Positions 1 to 8,411 are shown, counted from the first letter of the stretch. The stretch is DNA of 14,859 nucleotides from an uncultured Clostridia bacterium (GCA_944386375.1 CALXAW010000025.1:1-14859); one strand, 5' to 3'. Made by a program: numbers and translations. The notes: generated from the letters alone by a model not told the origin.

Positions 1-908
1 CAATCTTCTTCTGCTAAACCATCTTCTACAGAAATAATTGGATATTTTTCTGTTAAATTTACAATATAATCTATCATTTCGTCTAATGTTTTAAGCTCGT
101 CAGTTTTCCAGAAATAGTAGCAACCTTCTTTTCCTATTTTTTTAGCTTCGTCATACATTTCTGTACTTGCTACATCTAGTGCTAATAAAACTTCTTCTCC
201 TGGCTTATATCCTGCCTTTTCTATTGCTTCTACTATTAATTGTAATGCTTCTTCATCACTTTTTAGGTTTGGTGCAAAACCACCTTCGTCTCCAACTCCA
301 CTTGCTAATCCTTTTTCTTTTAATACTTTTTTAAGTGTATGATATATTTCTACACTCATTCTAATACATTCTGAAAATGTTTTAGCTCCTACTGGCATAA
401 TCATAAATTCTTGAATATTTACTGTATTGTCTGCATGCTTTCCACCATTTAAAATATTCATCATTGGAACTGGTAATGTTTTTGCATTTACTCCACCAAT
501 ATAATTATATAACTCTAACCCTAAAGATGCTGCAGCTGCTTTAGCTACTGCAAGTGATACTCCAAGAGTTGCATTTGCACCTAATTTTGCTTTATTTGGT
601 GTTCCATCTATTTCTATTAATTTTTTGTCTATAGCTATTTGATCATATACATTCATACCTATTATTTCTTCTGCAATTATTGTATTTACATTTTCTACTG
701 CTTTTGTTACACCTTTACCTAAATATCTATCTTTATCTCCATCACGTAATTCTACTGCTTCAAAGCTTCCTGTAGATGCTCCAGATGGAACTAATGCTAC
801 TCCTTTAAATCCTCCTAATGTTTGTACTTCTACTTGAACTGTAGGGTTTCCTCTAGAGTCTAGTACTTCTAGAGCTTTTATATCTATAATTTCTAAACTT
901 TCTTTCAT
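1..908 (-). CDS. eno: Enolase, partial (C-terminus beyond the left edge)
   Basis: Enolase converts 2-phosphoglycerate to phosphoenolpyruvate in the cytoplasm with Mg2+. The window holds the first 302 residues of a protein normally about 430 long. Seen directly: the N-terminal LDSRGNPT motif (residues 17-24), the mobile loop SGASTG (42-47), QEFM with Glu167, GDEGG with Glu208, and two of the three metal ligands, Asp245 (LALD) and Glu295 (SVEDG). These numbers match E. coli enolase, so the reading frame is intact. The third metal ligand and the two catalytic lysines lie outside the window. The ATG is preceded by GGAGG at a good distance. It is the last gene seen in the glycolytic operon, 16 nt after the YezG-like gene. 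Confidence 0.97.
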   Translation of the reverse strand, partial: MKESLEIIDIKALEVLDSRGNPTVQVEVQTLGGFKGVALVPSGASTGSFEAVELRDGDKDRYLGKGVTKAVENVNTIIAEEIIGMNVYDQIAIDKKLIEIDGTPNKAKLGANATLGVSLAVAKAAAASLGLELYNYIGGVNAKTLPVPMMNILNGGKHADNTVNIQEFMIMPVGAKTFSECIRMSVEIYHTLKKVLKEKGLASGVGDEGGFAPNLKSDEEALQLIVEAIEKAGYKPGEEVLLALDVASTEMYDEAKKIGKEGCYYFWKTDELKTLDEMIDYIVNLTEKYPIISVEDGLAEED

Positions 909-924
909 TTTTAGTTTCCTCCTA

Positions 925-1596
925 TTAAAATTTTAAAATCTGGTTTTTTCCGCCAGTTTTATGTTCTTCTTCTGTTATTTCTTCTACATTTTGTGCACCT
1001 TCATAGCCAGCTGTTTCGTAATCTACTATATTTTTTACATTTTTTACATATATACCTGTTTCGTAATATTCTTTTTCTTTTTCTCCATTTAGTTCTTTAT
1101 CTACCATGTATTTTTTTAATACTTCTTTTTCTTCTTTACTAGAATAGTCTATAGATAGCCCTAAATATTTATATCTCCATATTATATGTCTTTCATAACT
1201 TGTTAGTCCATCATTTTTTAAATCTTCATAACCAAATTCTATTGCAAACTTTGTGTTTTTTATAATTAATGTTAAGTTACTCCATGGTTCTTGCCCTGTT
1301 ACAATAAATTCTTGCCTTAATGATTTAATTGAATTATACAAAAGTTCTACTAATTTGCCATATTCTTTTTCTGATATATTAAATTTTGCTGGAATTTCGT
1401 ATACATTTACAGGCTTTTTCTTTAATATTCCTTTTGGTATATAGTAAAAAAATAATTCTCCTGTTAATTCTCCTTCTTCTCCTTCTACAACAGATGCATA
1501 TAAATATAGGCTATCCCATTTTTTTGTTATCATATAAAAAAGTTTTTCTTGTATTTCTGTATATTTTTCCTTTATCTTTTTTGTGTGACGTAACAT
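925..1596 (-). CDS. YezG/DUF600-like protein (orphan immunity-protein family) in the glycolytic operon
   Basis: The 223-residue protein resembles the YezG (DUF600) family. In Bacillus subtilis YezG is the immunity partner of the LXG-domain toxin YeeF. Seen: a helical N-terminus, WDSLYLYASV (residues 27-36), FFYYIP (49-54), the family-like segment QEPWSNLTL (102-110), FGYEDL (121-126) and SYERHIIWRYKYLGL (133-147). The YezG-like part ends near residue 163. A charged, Glu/Lys-rich tail of about 60 residues follows, longer than I recall for the family. There is no signal peptide or membrane segment, so it should be cytoplasmic. An AAGGGG ribosome binding site sits just after the gpmI stop, 13 nt upstream. 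No toxin gene is visible. The family call is from recalled similarity. The function here is unknown: it may be an immunity protein, a solitary decoy, or a housekeeping protein of the same fold. Confidence 0.8.
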   Translation of the reverse strand: MLRHTKKIKEKYTEIQEKLFYMITKKWDSLYLYASVVEGEEGELTGELFFYYIPKGILKKKPVNVYEIPAKFNISEKEYGKLVELLYNSIKSLRQEFIVTGQEPWSNLTLIIKNTKFAIEFGYEDLKNDGLTSYERHIIWRYKYLGLSIDYSSKEEKEVLKKYMVDKELNGEKEKEYYETGIYVKNVKNIVDYETAGYEGAQNVEEITEEEHKTGGKNQILKF

Positions 1597-1609
1597 AATT
1601 TAACCCCTT

Positions 1610-3145
1610 CTATTCTTTAATTAATAGACTATTACCTGTCATTTCTTCTGGTTTTGGTATATTCATTATTTCTAACATTGTTGGTGCTAAATCTGCTAAT
1701 CTTCCTGATTTTAATTTTAAATTTTTATTTTCTGTAATTAATATTAATGGCACAGGATTTGTTGTGTGTGCTGTATGTGGTTCTCCTGTTTTATAATCTA
1801 TCATTTGCTCTGCATTTCCATGGTCTGCTGTAATTAAAAGTGTTCCTTTTTTTGCATTTATTGCTTTTACAACTTTTTTTATACATTCGTCTATTGTCTC
1901 TACTGCTTTTATTGCAGCACTTAAACTTCCTGTATGACCAACCATATCTGGATTAGCATAATTTAAAATTATACAATCATATTTGTCGCTTTTTATTGCT
2001 TCTACTACCTTTTCTGTCACTTCATATGCACTCATTTCTGGCTTCATATCATATGTTTCTACTTTTGGTGATGGTACTAAAATTCTGTCTTCTCCTTTAA
2101 ATTGTTTTTCTCTACCTCCATTAAAGAAAAATGTAACATGTGCATATTTTTCTGTTTCTGCTATTCTAAGTTGTGTAAGTCCATTATCACTTACTACTTC
2201 TCCAAAGGTATTTTTTAATAGTTCTTTTTTAAATGCTATGTGCACATTTGGCATTGTTTCGTCATATGTTGTAAAACATACAAAATATAAATTCATTTTT
2301 TTTGTTTCAAATTCATTAAATTCTGGATCTACAATTGCTCTTGTTATTTGTCTTGCTCTATCTGGTCTAAAATTAAAAAATATTACTGAATCATTTTCTT
2401 CTATTTTTGCAACTGGTCCTTCGTCATTGCAAATTACTATTGGTTCTACAAATTCGTCAAATACTTCTTTTTGGTAACTTTGTTCTAATGCAGAGATTGC
2501 ATTTCTTGCTTCTTTTCCTTTTCCATATACCATTGCATCATATGTTTTTTGTGTTCTTTGCCATCTTTTATCTCTATCCATACTGTAAAATCTACCAGAT
2601 ATTGTTGCAATTTTTCCTATTCCTTTTTCTTGCATTTTATCTTCTAAGTCCAGTATATAGCCTTCTGCTGATGCTGGCAAAGTATCTCTTCCATCTAAAA
2701 AGCAATGTATATAAACATCTTCAAAGTCTCTTCTTTTTGCCATTTCTAATAGTCCAAATAGATGACGTATATGGCTATGAACACCACCATCTGATATTAA
2801 TCCCATTATATGCAATTTTGAATTGTTTTTTTTGCAATTTTCTATAGCTGATATAAATTCTTGGTTTGTAAAAAAGTTTCCTTCTTCTATAGATTTTGTA
2901 ATTTTAGTTAATTCTTGATATACAATTCTACCTGCTCCTATATTTGTATGACCAACTTCTGAATTACCCATTTGTCCTTCTGGAAGCCCTACTTCTAGTC
3001 CACTTGTATGAATTTGTGTATTTGGATATTTTTTCATTAGTTCGTCTATATTAGGTGTATTAGCAAGTTTTATAGCATTTCCGTCTTCTTTTTCGTTAAT
3101 TCCAAAACCGTCTAATATCATCAGCATTGTTATTTTATCTTTCAT
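1610..3145 (-). CDS. gpmI: 2,3-bisphosphoglycerate-independent phosphoglycerate mutase
   Basis: The enzyme interconverts 3- and 2-phosphoglycerate using two Mn2+ ions and a phosphoserine intermediate. From the ATG at 3145 the protein has 511 residues, the usual length. Seen: the metal ligand in LDGFG (Asp12), the phosphorylated serine in MGNSEVGH (Ser62), Asp400 and His404 in NPDMVGH, Asp441 and His442 in TADHGN, and His460 in AHTTNP. A longer frame starts with TTG at 3151, but that leaves the ribosome binding site directly against the start codon. The ATG at 3145 has proper spacing and restores canonical Ser62 numbering. It lies 12 nt after tpiA and ends in TAG 13 nt before the YezG-like gene. 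Confidence 0.97.
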   Translation of the reverse strand: MKDKITMLMILDGFGINEKEDGNAIKLANTPNIDELMKKYPNTQIHTSGLEVGLPEGQMGNSEVGHTNIGAGRIVYQELTKITKSIEEGNFFTNQEFISAIENCKKNNSKLHIMGLISDGGVHSHIRHLFGLLEMAKRRDFEDVYIHCFLDGRDTLPASAEGYILDLEDKMQEKGIGKIATISGRFYSMDRDKRWQRTQKTYDAMVYGKGKEARNAISALEQSYQKEVFDEFVEPIVICNDEGPVAKIEENDSVIFFNFRPDRARQITRAIVDPEFNEFETKKMNLYFVCFTTYDETMPNVHIAFKKELLKNTFGEVVSDNGLTQLRIAETEKYAHVTFFFNGGREKQFKGEDRILVPSPKVETYDMKPEMSAYEVTEKVVEAIKSDKYDCIILNYANPDMVGHTGSLSAAIKAVETIDECIKKVVKAINAKKGTLLITADHGNAEQMIDYKTGEPHTAHTTNPVPLILITENKNLKLKSGRLADLAPTMLEIMNIPKPEEMTGNSLLIKE

Positions 3146-3151
3146 CTTCAA

Positions 3152-3159
3152 CCTTCCTT
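3152..3159 (-). promoter_or_regulatory. Ribosome binding site that decides the gpmI start
   Basis: AAGGAAGG on the minus strand overlaps the tpiA stop codon. It lies 6 nt from the ATG at 3145 and directly against the alternative TTG at 3151, so the ATG is preferred. Confidence 0.75.
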
Positions 3160-3913
3160 AATTTTCATTGTAATTTACAATTTTTATAAACTCTTCTGGT
3201 TTTAAGCTTGCTCCGCCAATTAGACCTCCGTCTATATCTGACATTTCGAATAACTCTTTTGCATTTTGAGCTTTTACACTTCCACCATAAAGTATTGTAG
3301 TTTTTTCTGCAATATCTTGATTATATATTTTTTCTATTTCTTTTCTTATTTCTTTTATACTATTGTTTGCATCTTCTTTTGTGGCTGTTTTTCCTGTTCC
3401 TATTGCCCAAATAGGCTCATATGCTATTATTATATTTTCCAATTCTTTTAAATTTAAACCATCTAATGCCAATTTTGTTTGGTTAGTAATTACTTCTATT
3501 GTTTTGTTATTTTCTTTTTGTTCTAATGTTTCTCCTACACATATTATTGGTGTTAAATTGTTTTTTAAGGCTGATTTTACTTTTTTGTTAACTGTGTCGT
3601 CTGTTTCTGCAAAGTATTGTCTTCTTTCTGAATGTCCTATTATTACATATTTTACACCTATTGCTGCAAGCATTTGACCTGAAACTTCTCCAGTATATGC
3701 TCCCTTTTCTTCAAAATGCATATTTTGTGCACCTATTTTTATATTTGTTCCTTGTGCTATAAGTAAACTATAAAATAAGTCTGTGTATGGCACACATAAA
3801 ATAACATCATTTTTTGTATGTTTTACTTCTGGTGTTATCTTTTCTATAAATGCTATTGCTTCATTTGGAAGCATATTCATTTTCCAATTTCCTGCAATTA
3901 CTTTTTTACGCAT
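3158..3913 (-). CDS. tpiA: Triosephosphate isomerase
   Basis: This isomerase interconverts dihydroxyacetone phosphate and glyceraldehyde 3-phosphate. The 251-residue length is standard. All catalytic elements are visible: Lys11 in GNWKMN, His94 in IIGHSERR, the general base Glu166 in AYEPIWAIGTG, the flexible lid that follows it, and the phosphate-binding LYGGSV and GGLIGGASL motifs near the C-terminus. It starts 3 nt after ispH. Its ribosome binding site (AAAGGAAA) is formed by the last codons of ispH, so translational coupling is likely. In the usual clostridial order it follows pgk directly; here pdp, ispG and ispH lie between. Confidence 0.98.
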   Translation of the reverse strand: MRKKVIAGNWKMNMLPNEAIAFIEKITPEVKHTKNDVILCVPYTDLFYSLLIAQGTNIKIGAQNMHFEEKGAYTGEVSGQMLAAIGVKYVIIGHSERRQYFAETDDTVNKKVKSALKNNLTPIICVGETLEQKENNKTIEVITNQTKLALDGLNLKELENIIIAYEPIWAIGTGKTATKEDANNSIKEIRKEIEKIYNQDIAEKTTILYGGSVKAQNAKELFEMSDIDGGLIGGASLKPEEFIKIVNYNEN

Positions 3914-3916
3914 ATT

Positions 3917-4780
3917 TTAATTTCCTTTCTCTTGTAAATATTTAATTACATCATTAACTGAATTTTTTGGTGTTGATGCACCTGCCATTATTCCTATTTT
4001 TTGTATATCTTTTATTAGATTTAAGTCTATATCTTGTTTTGTTTGTATAAATATTGCTTTTTTACAATTATTGCTTGCTATTTCGTATAATTTATTTGTG
4101 TTTGAGCTGTTTTTTCCGCCAATTATAATCATTAAGTCTACTGTTTTAGATAGTTCTTCTGTTTCTTTTTGCCTTAATTCTGTTGCTTTACAAATTGTGT
4201 TATGTATTTCTAGCTCTATATTTGCTGGTAAGTTTTGTTTTATATTGTTTATTATTATATCAAATTTTTTGCTATTAAAAGTAGTTTGAGATATTACTAG
4301 CAATTTTTTTAGGTTTGATTGTTCTAGTTTTGTTATTGCATTTTCTATATCTTCTAATGTTTCTATTACATAAAAGTTTTTGTTTCCAAATCCTTGTATC
4401 CCAATAATTTCTGGGTGCTTACTATTTCCTATGCAAAATACAAAATATTTATTGTTTGAGTATTCTTCTACTAAATTATGTATTTTTTTAACTTTTGGAC
4501 ATGTTAAATCTATTAGTTCTATACCCATTTTTTCTGCTGTTTGGTATACCCTTTTTGGTACTCCATGTGCTCTTATTATTGTTTTTGATTTTGCTTCTTC
4601 TATGTTTTCTATTGTTTTTAGGCCTTTGCTTTCTAGTTCTTCTACTACTTGTTTGTTATGTACAAGCTCTCCTAAACAATATGTAATTCCTTTTGTTTTT
4701 TCTACTTCTTTTTGGGCATTTTCTACTGCGTTTTTTACTCCTGCACAAAATCCACTTGTTTTACCTAGGATTATTTCCAT
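3917..4780 (-). CDS. ispH: 4-hydroxy-3-methylbut-2-enyl diphosphate reductase (LytB)
   Basis: IspH catalyses the last MEP step, reducing HMBPP to IPP and DMAPP with a [4Fe-4S] cluster. At 287 residues it is a complete stand-alone enzyme. Seen: the cluster cysteines Cys12 (GFCAGV), Cys94 (LTCPKV) and Cys197 (TICKAT); substrate-pocket His41 (LVHN), His72 (AHGV), His122 and Glu124 (KHPE), and Thr166-Thr167; the SSN group at 225-227; and Ser269 in GASTP. Positions agree closely with E. coli IspH. In many Clostridia this domain is fused to ribosomal protein S1; here it stops before tpiA with no S1 domain. It starts 1 nt after the ispG stop, with its AGGAG inside the ispG 3' end, so coupling is likely. 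Confidence 0.97.
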   Translation of the reverse strand: MEIILGKTSGFCAGVKNAVENAQKEVEKTKGITYCLGELVHNKQVVEELESKGLKTIENIEEAKSKTIIRAHGVPKRVYQTAEKMGIELIDLTCPKVKKIHNLVEEYSNNKYFVFCIGNSKHPEIIGIQGFGNKNFYVIETLEDIENAITKLEQSNLKKLLVISQTTFNSKKFDIIINNIKQNLPANIELEIHNTICKATELRQKETEELSKTVDLMIIIGGKNSSNTNKLYEIASNNCKKAIFIQTKQDIDLNLIKDIQKIGIMAGASTPKNSVNDVIKYLQEKGN

Positions 4781-4781
4781 A

Positions 4782-5843
4782 CTATTTTTCTCCTATCATT
4801 TTTAGTATTTCTTGTTTTAGAACTTCTACTATTTCTTCTTGTTTTACTTTTTTTATAATTTCACCTTTTTTAAATAGTAACCCTTCTTTTATTCCTCCTG
4901 CTATACCTATGTCTGCATTTCTTGCTTCTCCTGGTCCATTTACTGCACAACCCATAACTGCAACTGTTATGTCTGCTTCTATTCCTTGCAAAAATTCTTC
5001 TACTTCTTTTGCTATTGGAATTAAGTCTATTCTTGTTCTACCACATGTTGGACAAGATACTAGTTTTGGTGAATTTTTATATAAGTTACAATTTTTTAGT
5101 ATTTCTTTTGCTACTTTTATTTCTTCTACAGGGTTATCTGAAAGTGATACACGCATTGTATTTCCTATGCCTTGTTTTAATAATATGCCAAGCCCTATAC
5201 TAGATTTTACAGTACCACCTATTAATGTTCCAGCTTCTGTTATTCCTAAGTGAAGCGGATAATTAAATGCTTTTGCTGCTTCTTGGTATGCTTCTATACA
5301 CAAGTCTAAATCAGATGCTTTTAATGATAAACAAATATCATAAAAATCTAGCTCTTCTAGTATTTGTATATGTCTTCTTGCACTTTCTACCATTCCTTTA
5401 GCTGTAGGCTTTCCATCTACTAGCAAATCTTTTTCTAGTGATCCTCCATTTACACCTATTCTAATAGGAATATTGTGTTTTTTACATTCGTCTACTACTT
5501 TTTTTACTCTTTCTTTACTTCCTATATTTCCTGGATTAATTCTTATTTTGTCTACTCCAGCTTGTATTGCTTCTAGTGCTATTCTATAGTCAAAGTGGAT
5601 GTCTGCAACTATTGGAATATGTATTTTTTGTTTTATTTGCTTTATTGCTTTTGCATCTTCATTGTCTAAACATGCAACTCTTATTATTTTACAACCTACA
5701 TTCTCTAATTCTAAAATTTGTTTAACTGTTGATTCTACATCTTTTGTTGTTGTATTTGTCATAGATTGTATTACAACTTCGTTGTTTCCTCCAATTTGTA
5801 CATCTCCTACTTTTATTTTTCTTGTTTCATTTCTTTTTACCAT
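4782..5843 (-). CDS. ispG: 4-hydroxy-3-methylbut-2-enyl diphosphate synthase (GcpE)
   Basis: IspG makes HMBPP from methylerythritol cyclodiphosphate, the step just before IspH, using a [4Fe-4S] cluster. The protein has 353 residues, typical of the short bacterial form without the plant insert. Seen: an N-terminal TIM-barrel part beginning with a VQIGGNNEVVIQSMTNT-like segment, and a C-terminal cluster domain with Cys264 and Cys267 (SCPTCGR), Cys299 (MGCAVNGPGEA) and the fourth ligand Glu306. The ATG has a clear GGAGG site and lies 27 nt after pdp. The adjacent ispG-ispH pair puts the two iron-sulfur steps of the pathway in one transcript. No other MEP gene is in the window. Confidence 0.97.
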   Translation of the reverse strand: MVKRNETRKIKVGDVQIGGNNEVVIQSMTNTTTKDVESTVKQILELENVGCKIIRVACLDNEDAKAIKQIKQKIHIPIVADIHFDYRIALEAIQAGVDKIRINPGNIGSKERVKKVVDECKKHNIPIRIGVNGGSLEKDLLVDGKPTAKGMVESARRHIQILEELDFYDICLSLKASDLDLCIEAYQEAAKAFNYPLHLGITEAGTLIGGTVKSSIGLGILLKQGIGNTMRVSLSDNPVEEIKVAKEILKNCNLYKNSPKLVSCPTCGRTRIDLIPIAKEVEEFLQGIEADITVAVMGCAVNGPGEARNADIGIAGGIKEGLLFKKGEIIKKVKQEEIVEVLKQEILKMIGEK

Positions 5844-5870
5844 TAAAAACCTCCAATTAATAATATTTAT

Positions 5871-7172
5871 TTAGTCTATTATTTTATATATCATTTGTGG
5901 TTTTGGTGGTTGCTTTTTAGATATTGTAATTGCATTTAAATACATATCATTTAATTCTTGTATATCAAATTTTTTAGATGTATATAATTTTGCAATTACA
6001 TCTCCTTTATTTACAAACTCTCCTGTTTTAGCAGTTATTGTAATACCTGCTGTATAATCAATTGCATCTTCTTTTTTATTTCTACCTGCACCTAAATTAC
6101 AACTTATTATCCCTATTTTGCCTGTGTCTATATGTTCTATGTAACCACTATTTTTTGCCTTTAACTCTATTGTGTATTTTGGCTTTAAAAATAGTTCTGG
6201 GTTATCTATTAAATTTACATTTCCACCTTGTGCAATTACTAATTCTCTAAATTTTTTAAATGCACTGCCATCATTTAATGCTTTTTTTACTAAAGCCATA
6301 CTTTCTTCTTTTGACTTTTTAGTACACATCATATACATATATGTAGCAAGCTCTATACATATATATGTTAAATCTTCTGGCCCATTTCCTTTTAATACAT
6401 CTATTGCTTCTTTTACTTCTAATATATTTCCTATTTCATGTCCTAGTGGTATATCCATATTTGTAATAACAGCTTTTGTTTCTCTTCCTGCCATATTGCC
6501 TATATTTACCATAGTTTGAGCAAGTTTTGTGGCATCTTCTATTGTTTTCATAAAGGCTCCACTACCAACTTTTACATCTAACAATATACATTTTGAACCT
6601 GCTGCTATTTTTTTACTCATTATACTAGATGCTATTAATGGAATACTATTTACTGTTGCTGTTACATCTCTTAGAGCATATATTTTTTTATCTGCTGGAA
6701 CTAAATTTTCAGATTGACTAATTAGACTAATCCCTATTTTATTTACTTGATTTAAAAAATCTTGTCTTTTAATATTTGTTTTATAACCATCTATTGATTC
6801 TAATTTGTCAATTGTTCCTCCTGTAAATCCTAGTCCTTTACCACTCATTTTTGCAACTTTACAACCTAAACTTGCAACTATTGGACCTACAATTAAGGTG
6901 GTTTTGTCTCCAACTCCACCTGTACTATGTTTATCTACAGTTATTCCATTTATTTGAGATAAATCTAATGTATCGCCAGAGTTTGCCATGGCTATTGTTA
7001 AGTCGGTTATTTCTTCATCTGTCATACCCTTTAAACAAATAGCCATTAGCAAAGCTGAGACTTGATAGTCTGGAATATTGTTTTTTACATATTCTTTTAT
7101 AAAATATTCTATTTCATTTTTATTTAATTGATATCCTTGTCTTTTTTTATCTATGATATCATACATTTTCAT
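5871..7172 (-). CDS. pdp: Pyrimidine-nucleoside phosphorylase
   Basis: The enzyme splits uridine, deoxyuridine or thymidine with phosphate, giving the base and (deoxy)ribose 1-phosphate. The 433-residue length and sequence follow B. subtilis Pdp. Seen: the phosphate-binding KHSTGGVGDK (81-90), YALRDVTATVNS with Arg168, ASSIMSKK with Ser183 and Lys187, DVKVGSGAFM, and a C-terminal domain with GAGRNKKEDAID. The family signature near residue 110 reads SGKGLGFTGGT, where the textbook form is SGRGLGHTGGT. The Phe116 position corresponds to the active-site His85 of E. coli thymidine phosphorylase. Thymidine phosphorylase (deoA) is the closest alternative name. It begins 14 nt after pgk with GAGG 8 nt upstream of the first ATG. 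Its product can reach glyceraldehyde 3-phosphate through deoxyribose 5-phosphate aldolase, which is not in the window. Confidence 0.93.
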   Translation of the reverse strand: MKMYDIIDKKRQGYQLNKNEIEYFIKEYVKNNIPDYQVSALLMAICLKGMTDEEITDLTIAMANSGDTLDLSQINGITVDKHSTGGVGDKTTLIVGPIVASLGCKVAKMSGKGLGFTGGTIDKLESIDGYKTNIKRQDFLNQVNKIGISLISQSENLVPADKKIYALRDVTATVNSIPLIASSIMSKKIAAGSKCILLDVKVGSGAFMKTIEDATKLAQTMVNIGNMAGRETKAVITNMDIPLGHEIGNILEVKEAIDVLKGNGPEDLTYICIELATYMYMMCTKKSKEESMALVKKALNDGSAFKKFRELVIAQGGNVNLIDNPELFLKPKYTIELKAKNSGYIEHIDTGKIGIISCNLGAGRNKKEDAIDYTAGITITAKTGEFVNKGDVIAKLYTSKKFDIQELNDMYLNAITISKKQPPKPQMIYKIID

Positions 7173-7186
7173 ACAGAATACCTCTT

Positions 7187-8377
7187 TTATTTATCTAAAA
7201 GTGCTTCAACTCCTGGTAATTTTCTACCTTCTATAAATTCTAAAGAAGCTCCACCACCTGTAGATATATGTGTCATTTTATCTGCTACTCCTGATTTTAC
7301 AGTAGCTGCTGCAGAGTCTCCTCCACCTATTATTGTTGTAGCATCTTCTAGTCCTGCTAATACTTTTGCTATTGAATTTGTACCAATTGCAAATTGCTCA
7401 AATTCTGCAACTCCTAATGTTCCATTCCACATAACTGTTTTTGCATCTTTTAATTTTTCTGAGAATAATTCTATTGTTGCAGGTCCAATATCTAAACCTT
7501 CCCAATCTGCTGGTATTTGGTCAAATGGAACTACTTTATTTTCTGTATCTGGTGCAAATTCTCTTCCTACACGTGCATCTAGTGGTAATACCATTTCTAC
7601 ACCTTTTGTTTTAGCTTTTTCCATTAGTTCTAATGCTAAACCACATTTATCTGGTTCACATATTGAGCGTCCTACTTCATATCCTTGTGCTTTAAAGAAT
7701 GTATATGCCATTCCTCCACCTATTAGTAGTTTGTCTACTTTGTCTAATAAGCTATCAATTACTCCTATTTTATCAGAAACTTTTGCTCCACCTATTATTG
7801 CCATAAATGGTCTTTTTGGATTTTCTATAGTATTTCCTAAAAAGTTTATTTCTTTTTCTACTAAAAATCCTGCTACTGCTGGTAAGTATTGTGTAACTGC
7901 TGTAGTAGAAGCATGTGCTCTATGAACTGTACCAAATGCATCATTTACATATACTTCACAGTCAAAAGCTAATTTTTTAGCAAATTCTGGGTCATTATCT
8001 GTTTCTTCTCTATGATATCTTACATTTTCTAGAAGTACTATTTCTCCTTCTTTTAGGTTTGCTACAAGTTTTTGTGCACTTTCGCCAACTACATCTTTTG
8101 CCATTAAAACTTCTCTTCCTAATTGTTTAGATAATTCTTTTGCAACTGGTGCTAAAGAAAGTTCTGGTTTTACTTCTCCTTTTGGTCTTCCTAAGTGTGC
8201 TACTATAACTATTTTACAATTATTTTCTAGTAAATAGTTTATTGTAGGTAATGAAGCTACAATTCTTGTTTTGTCTGTAATATTTCTGTTTTCATCCATT
8301 GGTACATTAAAGTCACATCTTACTAATACTTTTTTTCCTTTTAAATCAATATCTCTTACTGTTTTTTTGTTCATCAT
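7187..8377 (-). CDS. pgk: Phosphoglycerate kinase
   Basis: Pgk transfers phosphate from 1,3-bisphosphoglycerate to ADP, the first ATP-yielding step of lower glycolysis. It has 396 residues, the normal bacterial length. Seen: RCDFNVP (20-26), HLGRPKG (61-67), VNDAFGTVHRAHAS (144-157), the nucleotide-domain IGGAKVSDK (195-203), GGGDSAAA (351-358) and the STGGGASLEFIEG stretch near the end. The hinge motif usually written WNGPMGVFE reads WNGTLGVAE at 317-325. Two ATGs stand in tandem at 8377 and 8374; the AGAGG site allows either. A possible promoter lies just upstream, so pgk and later genes may be transcribed both from the gap promoter and locally. Confidence 0.98.
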   Translation of the reverse strand: MMNKKTVRDIDLKGKKVLVRCDFNVPMDENRNITDKTRIVASLPTINYLLENNCKIVIVAHLGRPKGEVKPELSLAPVAKELSKQLGREVLMAKDVVGESAQKLVANLKEGEIVLLENVRYHREETDNDPEFAKKLAFDCEVYVNDAFGTVHRAHASTTAVTQYLPAVAGFLVEKEINFLGNTIENPKRPFMAIIGGAKVSDKIGVIDSLLDKVDKLLIGGGMAYTFFKAQGYEVGRSICEPDKCGLALELMEKAKTKGVEMVLPLDARVGREFAPDTENKVVPFDQIPADWEGLDIGPATIELFSEKLKDAKTVMWNGTLGVAEFEQFAIGTNSIAKVLAGLEDATTIIGGGDSAAATVKSGVADKMTHISTGGGASLEFIEGRKLPGVEALLDK

Positions 8378-8411
8378 AATTTTTACCTCTTTCTTTTTTA
8401 TATTTTATTAT

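Noticed and set aside
1983..2477. Plus-strand open frame opposite gpmI
   Set aside because: Low-complexity Ser/Phe/Leu-rich translation mirroring a conserved gene; no support as a gene.
3146..3151. TTG start two codons upstream in gpmI
   Set aside because: The ribosome binding site would touch the start codon; the ATG at 3145 has correct spacing and gives canonical Ser62 numbering.
3917..4780. IspH fused to ribosomal protein S1
   Set aside because: The frame ends after a standard-length IspH and tpiA begins 3 nt later; no S1 repeats are encoded.
7128..7925. Long plus-strand open frame (265 codons) opposite pgk
   Set aside because: It is antisense to the strongly conserved pgk, has no recognisable domain or plausible ribosome binding site, and reflects the composition of the coding strand.
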